12,636 bases of DNA, taken from assembly GCA_023253905.1 (NCBI GenBank), contig JALREG010000087.1, forward strand, positions 1-12,636, given 5' to 3'. Source of the stretch: Burkholderiaceae bacterium. GTDB lineage: Bacteria > Pseudomonadota > Gammaproteobacteria > Burkholderiales > Burkholderiaceae. Of this stretch, positions 7,742 through 12,636 are shown in pieces. Every line of letters begins with the position of its first letter. Positions within the stretch are counted from its first letter, which is position 1. The notes under the pieces were generated by a model, which was given only the letters and a program-made list of their open reading frames with translations, made no database searches and was not told the DNA's origin. Position numbers and translations under genes: made by a program.

Positions 7742-8242
7742 ATGTCCGTCACGCCAGCTCCTGTCCTCGCGCGCCTCCTCTCCGGCGCCACGCTCGAGCG
7801 GACGCCTGCAGGTAGGCTCCGGCTCACCGCGCCCGACGGGGTGGTGCATGAGCCGGTCCTGGTGGTGCGCGCGTTTCCCATCTCGGCGCCCGAACGTGGG
7901 CTCTCGCTGATGAGTGCAGAGGGCCATGAGCTGTTCTGGATCGAGCAGATTTCGGCGCTCGAGCCCGCTGTCCGGTCGCTGGTTCAGGAAGCGCTCGATG
8001 AGCGCGAATTTATGCCGGTGATCGCGCAGCTTCTGGAGGTGTCGGGGTTTGTCACGCCCTGTACGTGGCGGGTGGACACCGATCGCGGACCCGCCCGCTT
8101 CGTTCTGAAGGGCGAAGAAGACATTCGCCGGATCGGAAACGGCGCGCTCCTCATTACCGATAGCGACGGCATTCACTACCTGGTGCGTGATACCGCGGCG
8201 CTCGACCGCAACAGCCGGCGGCTGCTCGACCGCTTTCTCTAG
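7742..8242 (+). CDS. DUF1854 family protein, cyanophycin-associated
   Basis: This is a 166-residue soluble protein with no signal peptide or membrane segment. I recognise it as DUF1854 from its pattern: RLRLTAPDG near 25-33, VVRAFPIS near 41-48, then a segment reading GLSLMSAEGHELFWIEQIS, a helix of acidic and basic residues (VQEALDEREF), CTWRVDTDRGPARFVLKGEEDIRR near 107-130, and a C-terminal NSRRLLDRFL. The family's biochemical function is unknown to me. The start is firm: the ATG is 3 bp after the ABC stop, and a GAGGT ribosome site (7730-7734) sits inside the end of that gene, so the two are translationally coupled. Small all-cytoplasmic partners coupled to ABC proteins are often regulatory or adaptor subunits, so it may act on the transporter's ATPase or link it to cyanophycin granules (inference). 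Its stop lies 9 bp from the stop of the convergent permease gene. Confidence 0.88.
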   Translation: MSVTPAPVLARLLSGATLERTPAGRLRLTAPDGVVHEPVLVVRAFPISAPERGLSLMSAEGHELFWIEQISALEPAVRSLVQEALDEREFMPVIAQLLEVSGFVTPCTWRVDTDRGPARFVLKGEEDIRRIGNGALLITDSDGIHYLVRDTAALDRNSRRLLDRFL

Positions 8243-8251
8243 CCTCGGCGC

Positions 8252-9472
8252 TTACTCGGCGCGCAGGGCCTGCGCGGGCGATAGCGACGCTGCGCGTAGT
8301 GCCGGATAAAGGCCGAAGCAGAGGCCCGCCATGGCGCTTGCCCCACACGCTGCGAGCGCAGCGGGTGCAGTGACGATGGCCGCCATTGCAAAATGTTCCA
8401 CCGCGATCCAGGCGCCCAAAATTCCGATCGCAAGACCCAGTAAACCCCCCGCTACGCAGACCACCACCGACTCATAGAGAAACTGAAGCGCGATATCGCG
8501 CCGGCGCGCCCCCACCGCCATCCGCAGGCCGATTTCGCGGGTTCGCTCGGTGACTGTAACCAGCATGATATTCATGATGCCGATTCCGCCCACCAACAGA
8601 CTGACCGAGGCGATGGTGGCGAGAAGTGTGCGCATGGTGCCGGCGGTTTTCTGCTCTGCTTCATAGAACGCGTCCTGTCGCCGGACCACGAAGTCATCTT
8701 CCAGACCTTCGGCAATGCGGTGGCGGGTGCGTAGCAGCAGTCGGATATCTGCCTCGGCCTGCGGTAGCGCCTGCGCCGACACGGCCTCGACCATCATGCG
8801 GTTGACCCGGTCGGGGAAGGCGCTTCCGAACAGATCGCGCCGAGCGGTGCTGAGCGGCACGTAGATGATGTCATCCAGATCCCAGCCGTCCAGCGTCTGG
8901 CCTTTGCGGGCGAGGAGCCCCACGACGGTGAAGGGAACATTGCGGATCCGGATTGTTTCGCCTACCGGATTGCGCTGACCAAAGAGCTTCTCGGCAATCG
9001 TACCGCCCATGACCGCCTTGCGGGCGGCTGTGCGGACATCGTGTTCGTCGAAGACTCCACCCGCAGCCAGGGTCCAGTCGCGGACCTCGATGATGTCCGG
9101 ATAGGCGCCCTGCACGGGCCCCAGCCAGTTCTGGTTGTCGAACATGATCTGTGCCGTATTCCAGGTGGTGGGCGAGACGGCTCGTACCGAGTCGAGCCCC
9201 CTGATCGCGTCCACGTCGCCGAGCGTGAGCGTGGGGGTTGCGCCCGAGGCCTGGCGGACGCCGCTCGCCACGCTTGCGCCCGAGTTGACCACCAGCACGT
9301 TCGAACCGAGCGTGCGCATCATCTGGCGCACGCGCTCCTGCGACCCTTGCGCGACCGCCAGCATCACCACCACCGAGGCGACGCCCACGATCATCCCGAG
9401 CATGGCGAGAATGGTCCGAAGCGGGTGTGCGCCCAAGGCTCTCCAGGCTTCGGCGGGCAGGGCGGCAAACAT
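8252..9472 (-). CDS. MacB/FtsX-family ABC permease without its own ATPase domain
   Basis: This 406-residue inner-membrane permease belongs to the MacB/FtsX (type VII ABC) family, which uses mechanical movement to drive export through a periplasmic adaptor and an outer-membrane channel, or lipoprotein release. Topology reads as the family standard: one helix near 19-43, a large periplasmic domain about 45-280 (including an ISVVGLL-type stretch FTVVGLLARKGQ and an IIYVPLSTARRDLFG segment), then three helices near 285-310, 336-363 and 372-396. GIMNIMLVTVTERTREIGLR near 302-321, followed by VGARRRDI, is the typical coupling region. The nucleotide-binding domain that MacB carries at its N terminus is absent. 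No separate ATPase gene is present next door, so an ATPase must come from elsewhere if the system works. It starts 27 bp after the adaptor stop, in the same operon. The ribosome site is weak, so translation may depend on the upstream gene. The substrate cannot be told from sequence. Confidence 0.9.
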   Translation of the reverse strand: MFAALPAEAWRALGAHPLRTILAMLGMIVGVASVVVMLAVAQGSQERVRQMMRTLGSNVLVVNSGASVASGVRQASGATPTLTLGDVDAIRGLDSVRAVSPTTWNTAQIMFDNQNWLGPVQGAYPDIIEVRDWTLAAGGVFDEHDVRTAARKAVMGGTIAEKLFGQRNPVGETIRIRNVPFTVVGLLARKGQTLDGWDLDDIIYVPLSTARRDLFGSAFPDRVNRMMVEAVSAQALPQAEADIRLLLRTRHRIAEGLEDDFVVRRQDAFYEAEQKTAGTMRTLLATIASVSLLVGGIGIMNIMLVTVTERTREIGLRMAVGARRRDIALQFLYESVVVCVAGGLLGLAIGILGAWIAVEHFAMAAIVTAPAALAACGASAMAGLCFGLYPALRAASLSPAQALRAE

Positions 9473-9499
9473 GACGAAGACTAGGGTGCCGGGGCGAAA

Positions 9500-10723
9500 T
9501 CAGAAGAGCCGGAAGCGCAGGCCGCCCCGTGCGGACGCGTTCGACGCCTGTACGAACTCACCGATTGCGATGCGATCGCCCTCGGCGACACCGCTGCCGG
9601 CAACCACTTCAGTGAAGGTGCCGTCGGTGATACCGAGTGTCACGCGCTGCCTGCGCAGCGGCTGCCCGCCCGGGGTGTCTTGGGCGACGAGCACCTCGGC
9701 GATCCGGGTGCGCGCCTGCGGGGGCGTACGGGCAGCGCGATCGGCCGGTGCCCCCGAGGACTGCGCCGTCGCACCCGTGGCAGCCGCCGGCGCCACATCG
9801 TTGGCCTCCGAAGGCCGGAATCGGAGCGCCAGATTGGGCACCCGAAGGGCGGCATCGCGCCGCGCGATTTCCACCTGTACGTTTGCAGTCATGCCCGGTA
9901 GCAGCAGCCCGTCTTCATTGCGGGTGGCGAGCACTACGTTGTAGGTCACCACGTTCTGTTCGATCTTGGGATTGAGCCGGATCTGCCGCACCGAGGCCTC
10001 GAAGCTGCGCTCGCCGAGGGCATCCACCCGGAATCGCGCCTGCATGCCGACATTGAGCAGCGCGACGTCCGCCTCAGCCACATTGGTATCGATCTGCATG
10101 TCGCGCAGATCTCGCGCAATCAGAAAGAGGGTCGGTGTCTGGAAGCTGGCCGCCACCGTCTGTCCTACGTCGACACTGCGCGCAATCACCACGCCGTCGA
10201 TTGGCGAGCGGATGGCCGTGTAGGCGAGGTTGGTGCGTTCACGGGCCACCTGGGCCTCGATAGCTCGCACGCGCGCTTGCGCCAGTTCGACCGCCTGACG
10301 TTCATCCTCGACCTGGGCGGCAGAGATGAAGCCGCGCGCGGCGAGCCCCTCGCTGCGCTCGAGCTTGCGGCGAGCGACCGACAGCTGCGTGCGCATCTCC
10401 TGAAAATTAGCCTCGAGCTGCGCGATCTGGGCCTCGATCAGCGAGGAGTCGAGCTCGGCGAGTAATTCGCCCGCGCGCACGGGCTGGTTGAAATCGACCA
10501 GCACCCGTCTGATTCGCCCTGAAATCTGCGTGCCGACGTTGACCAACACGACCGGATTGAGCGTTCCCGTGGTCGCCACGTTCTGCAGGATGTGGCCGCG
10601 ATCAACCGCTGCGAACCGGTATTTCTCCGGTGGCGCGTCGGATGCGCGGTCGGCCAGCAGGAACCAGGCGGCCGCGGCTCCCAGCAGGGTGATGCCAATG
10701 GCAGCAAGGGTGATTCGTCGCAT
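9500..10723 (-). CDS. MacA-like periplasmic adaptor (membrane-fusion protein, HlyD family)
   Basis: This 407-residue adaptor links an inner-membrane transporter to an outer-membrane channel in tripartite efflux. An N-terminal anchor helix (about 4-23, ITLAAIGITLLGAAAAWFLL) is followed by a first barrel/lipoyl half with VGTQISGRIRRVLVDFNQPV near 63-82 and AGELLAELD. A coiled-coil hairpin (about 93-165, heptad-like with many Glu/Arg/Ala, including FISAAQVEDERQAVE) comes next. The second lipoyl half has YTAIRSPIDGVV near 168-179 and is followed by a beta-barrel domain. A C-terminal membrane-proximal domain is interrupted by an Ala/Pro/Thr-rich linker (about 307-335). This arrangement and wording match MacA more closely than RND adaptors. 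It is the first gene of a two-gene operon with the permease downstream. The ATG lacks a purine-rich ribosome site and has a C-rich leader instead. An outer-membrane TolC-like partner is not in the window. Confidence 0.92.
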   Translation of the reverse strand: MRRITLAAIGITLLGAAAAWFLLADRASDAPPEKYRFAAVDRGHILQNVATTGTLNPVVLVNVGTQISGRIRRVLVDFNQPVRAGELLAELDSSLIEAQIAQLEANFQEMRTQLSVARRKLERSEGLAARGFISAAQVEDERQAVELAQARVRAIEAQVARERTNLAYTAIRSPIDGVVIARSVDVGQTVAASFQTPTLFLIARDLRDMQIDTNVAEADVALLNVGMQARFRVDALGERSFEASVRQIRLNPKIEQNVVTYNVVLATRNEDGLLLPGMTANVQVEIARRDAALRVPNLALRFRPSEANDVAPAAATGATAQSSGAPADRAARTPPQARTRIAEVLVAQDTPGGQPLRRQRVTLGITDGTFTEVVAGSGVAEGDRIAIGEFVQASNASARGGLRFRLF

Positions 10724-10809
10724 CGGGTGGGCAGGGAGTAGACGCGGGGGTGGCGGACACGCAGGTGGGGGCGGTCTGACAGGCAGGCAGGCGATTTCCG
10801 TGGATTCTG

Positions 10810-10837
10810 ATTATCGTTGATCTGCCCGGATTCCCAA
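10810..10837 (-). promoter_or_regulatory. Candidate sigma-70 promoter for the adaptor-permease operon
   Basis: On the minus strand TTGGGA (10832-10837, 4 of 6 consensus bases) and GATAAT (10810-10815, 5 of 6) are separated by 16 bp. They lie about 87 bp upstream of the adaptor ATG, inside the 233 bp divergent gap that also serves the iorA side. This is the best promoter-like pair in the window, but it was found by eye only. No strong match was seen for the opposite direction; TTGCAG/GACAAT (10843-10872) is a weak option. Confidence 0.4.
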
Positions 10838-10945
10838 GGGGCTTGCAGGATTTCCCGAGCACCGGCGACAATAACCGGCCGCGGTCGGCTGATTCTGGAG
10901 CGGATCAGGCCTGCCCGTTCTACCGTACTACATAAGCCAACCCCT

Positions 10946-10951
10946 GGAGGT
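10946..10951 (+). promoter_or_regulatory. Strong ribosome binding site deciding the TTG start of iorA
   Basis: GGAGGT lies 5 bases before a TTG codon at 10957. No ATG or GTG lies suitably close in this frame, and the conserved family N terminus (a beta strand leading to the first Fe-S loop) begins right at this TTG, so the site supports a TTG start. Confidence 0.75.
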
Positions 10952-10956
10952 GACAC

Positions 10957-11463
10957 TTGAAGTCCCGTCTCAACGTCAACGGATCGGTTCGGGAGTTCGA
11001 AGCCGATCCAGCCACACCCCTCCTGTGGGTGTTGCGCGAGCAGCTCGGCCTTACCGGCACCAAGTACGGTTGCGGAGTCGCAGCCTGCGGCGCCTGTACC
11101 GTTCATATCGATGGCGTGCCCACGCGCAGCTGCGTGCGGCCCGTGTCGTCCGTCAGCGCTAACGAAAAAGTCGTCACCATTGAGGGGCTGTCGCCCGATT
11201 CCTCGCACCCGGTGCAGAAGGCCTGGGTCGCCCTGGATGTGCCGCAGTGCGGATACTGTCAGAGCGGCATGATCATGGCGGCGGTCGCGTTGCTGCGCGA
11301 CAAGCCCAAGCCCACTGATCGCGACATCGATGAGGCCATGACCAACATCTGTCGCTGTGGCACCTATAACCGCGTTCGCGCCGCCATCAAGGTCGTGGCC
11401 GAGGGCGGCAATCCGCGCACCGCAGGCCTTTCGATCCAGCATGTTGACGGGAGCGTAACATGA
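10957..11463 (+). CDS. iorA: Isoquinoline 1-oxidoreductase-type small subunit, 2Fe-2S protein
   Basis: This 168-residue protein is the electron-transfer subunit of a two-subunit molybdenum hydroxylase of the IorAB kind. It carries two [2Fe-2S] clusters. The plant-type ferredoxin cluster is bound by Cys39, Cys44, Cys47 and Cys59 ([14 protein letters not shown]). The C-terminal helical-domain cluster is bound by Cys98, Cys101, Cys132 and Cys134 ([11 protein letters not shown] and ICRCGTYNR). All eight ligands are present and the length is normal. Electrons pass from the Mo cofactor of the large subunit through these clusters to an acceptor not seen here, often a cytochrome c in this family. It starts with TTG behind a strong ribosome site. 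Its TGA overlaps the large-subunit ATG (ATGA), so the two are translationally coupled. It has no signal peptide of its own and is presumably carried out with the Tat-targeted partner. Confidence 0.93.
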   Translation: MKSRLNVNGSVREFEADPATPLLWVLREQLGLTGTKYGCGVAACGACTVHIDGVPTRSCVRPVSSVSANEKVVTIEGLSPDSSHPVQKAWVALDVPQCGYCQSGMIMAAVALLRDKPKPTDRDIDEAMTNICRCGTYNRVRAAIKVVAEGGNPRTAGLSIQHVDGSVT

Positions 11464-12636
11464 GCGAACTGACTGTCACCCGCCGCCAGTTTCTGGCGTC
11501 TTCCGCCGCAGGCGGACTCAGCCTCGCATTCCATCTGCCGTTTGCGTCAGAAGCACTCGCGCAGGGCGCCGCCACACCCGAGGTGAACGCCTGGGTGGTG
11601 ATCAAACCCGATGACACCGTGGTGGTGCGAATCGCCCGCTCGGAAATGGGCCAGGGCACGCTCACCGGCCTCGCGCAGATGGTTGCCGAGGAACTCGGTT
11701 GCGACTGGGCCAAGGTCACCACCGAACAGCCCACGCCCGGCGAAAACCTTGCGCGCAAACGCATCTGGGGCAATTTCTCCACCGGCGGCAGTCGCGGTAT
11801 TCGCGAGTCGCAGGATTACGTCCGCAAGGGCGGCGCCGCGGCTCGCATGATGCTGGTTCAGGCGGCTGCCAATGAGTGGGGGGTGCCCGCCGCGCAGTGC
11901 AGCGTGAACAAGGGGGTGATCTCACACGCTGCGAGTGGGCGTAGTACCACCTATGGCAAGGTTGCGGCAGCGGCGGCCAAGCTGAATCCGCCGTCCGAGG
12001 TGTCGCTCAAGGACACCAAAGACTGGCAGATTCTGGGTAAGCGCCTGGCGCGTCTGGACACCGCCGACAAGGTCAACGGCAAGCAGGTCTATGGGGCTGA
12101 CCTCACCATGCCGGGCATGCTGAACGCCGCCATTCGGAAGTGCCCCGTGTTCGGCGGCAAGGTTGTGAGTTTTGATGCCGCGGCCATCGAGAAACGCCCG
12201 GGGGTTCGCAAGGTTGTGAAGGTGCATGACGACACGGTTGCGGTGGTCGCAGATACCTGGTGGCAGGCCAAGACCGCGCTCGATGCACTGCCCATCAAAT
12301 GGGATCTTGGTCAACACGCCAACGCGTCGAGCGAGTCGTTTGCGAAGGTGTTGCAGGCGGGACTCGATGCCAGCGACGCGGTCATCGGTAACAGCAGTGG
12401 CGATGCCAAGGGCGCGATCGCGTCGGCGGCGCGCCGGGTTGAAGCGGTCTATGCGTATCCGCATCAGAACCATGCCTGCATGGAGCCCATGAACGCAGTG
12501 GCGCGCTTCACTGCCGATCGCTGCGAGGTCTGGACGCCCACTCAAAACGGCGAGGCAGCGCTCGCGGCCGCATCGGAATCCTCCGGTCTGCCAGCGGCGA
12601 AGTGCGAGGTCTACAAGATCAACCTCGGCGGCGGTT
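11460..12636 (+). CDS. iorB: Isoquinoline 1-oxidoreductase-type large subunit, molybdopterin-binding, Tat-exported (3' end cut off)
   Basis: This is the first 392 codons of the catalytic subunit of a xanthine-oxidase-family hydroxylase, usually about 700-750 residues. The N terminus has a Tat signal: TRRQFL at 7-12, a hydrophobic stretch of small residues, and a likely cleavage after Ala-Leu-Ala at 32-34, so the enzyme acts in the periplasm. Next come [19 protein letters not shown] at 61-79, [15 protein letters not shown] near 103-117, then [24 protein letters not shown] near 192-215 and [16 protein letters not shown] near 335-350, all typical of the single-chain IorB type that lacks a FAD subunit. 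The Gly-rich cofactor loop begins at the very end (INLGGG). A GGGAG ribosome site (11449-11453) lies inside the iorA end, and the ATG overlaps the iorA stop. Homologues oxidise N-heterocycles or aldehydes; the substrate here cannot be called. Confidence 0.92.
   Translation, partial: MSELTVTRRQFLASSAAGGLSLAFHLPFASEALAQGAATPEVNAWVVIKPDDTVVVRIARSEMGQGTLTGLAQMVAEELGCDWAKVTTEQPTPGENLARKRIWGNFSTGGSRGIRESQDYVRKGGAAARMMLVQAAANEWGVPAAQCSVNKGVISHAASGRSTTYGKVAAAAAKLNPPSEVSLKDTKDWQILGKRLARLDTADKVNGKQVYGADLTMPGMLNAAIRKCPVFGGKVVSFDAAAIEKRPGVRKVVKVHDDTVAVVADTWWQAKTALDALPIKWDLGQHANASSESFAKVLQAGLDASDAVIGNSSGDAKGAIASAARRVEAVYAYPHQNHACMEPMNAVARFTADRCEVWTPTQNGEAALAAASESSGLPAAKCEVYKINLGGG

Noticed and set aside
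7385..8176. A 263-codon minus-strand frame opposite the end of the ABC gene and DUF1854
   Set aside because: It runs antisense across two real coupled genes, including the ABC Walker B region, and shows no motif of its own.
11922..12545. A 207-codon minus-strand frame opposite iorB
   Set aside because: It is antisense to well-recognised molybdenum hydroxylase sequence; it is a frame shadow with no independent support.

Overview
The window is GC-rich, densely coding DNA that reads as a proteobacterial chromosome, most likely a betaproteobacterium of the Burkholderiales type. That placement rests on gene content: a tandem pair of cyanophycin synthetases of which one is a C-terminally short CphA'-type protein, next to a membrane ABC protein and a DUF1854 protein, together with malate synthase G and an IorAB-type molybdenum hydroxylase. 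There are no tRNA or rRNA genes, CRISPR arrays, transposases or integrases. The genes are tightly packed, and the largest intergenic gap is about 230 bp.

Layout. (1) 1-307, minus: N-terminal end of malate synthase G. (2) 405-3002 and 3067-5250, minus: two cyanophycin synthetase paralogues, cphA' upstream and cphA downstream, 64 bp apart and surely one operon. (3) 5420-8242, plus: a divergent two-gene unit with an ABC exporter half-transporter carrying an unusual N-terminal region (PH-like fold suspected, then a four-cysteine zinc ribbon), followed 3 bp later by a DUF1854 protein. (4) 8252-10723, minus: a MacA-like membrane-fusion protein followed by a MacB/FtsX-type permease with no ATPase gene between or beside them. 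(5) 10957-12636, plus: the small 2Fe-2S subunit and the Tat-exported large subunit (cut by the window edge) of an isoquinoline 1-oxidoreductase-like enzyme.

How the genes fit together. Cyanophycin is a storage polymer with a poly-aspartate backbone and arginine on each side-chain carboxyl. The two paralogues look complementary. CphA' keeps the N-domain His/Glu motif and the ATP-grasp site but has a ruined P-loop and no C-terminal Mur-ligase domain. CphA keeps the ATP-grasp and a full Mur ligase but has lost the N-domain motif. This suggests division of labour, perhaps in one complex: CphA' makes primer ends or extends, and CphA adds arginine. The divergent ABC protein and DUF1854 protein share the control region with the cph operon and probably belong to the same system; their biochemical role is unknown to me. 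This cphA'-cphA / ABC-DUF1854 block is the most interesting part of the window. The MacA/permease pair and the IorAB pair look like independent neighbours.
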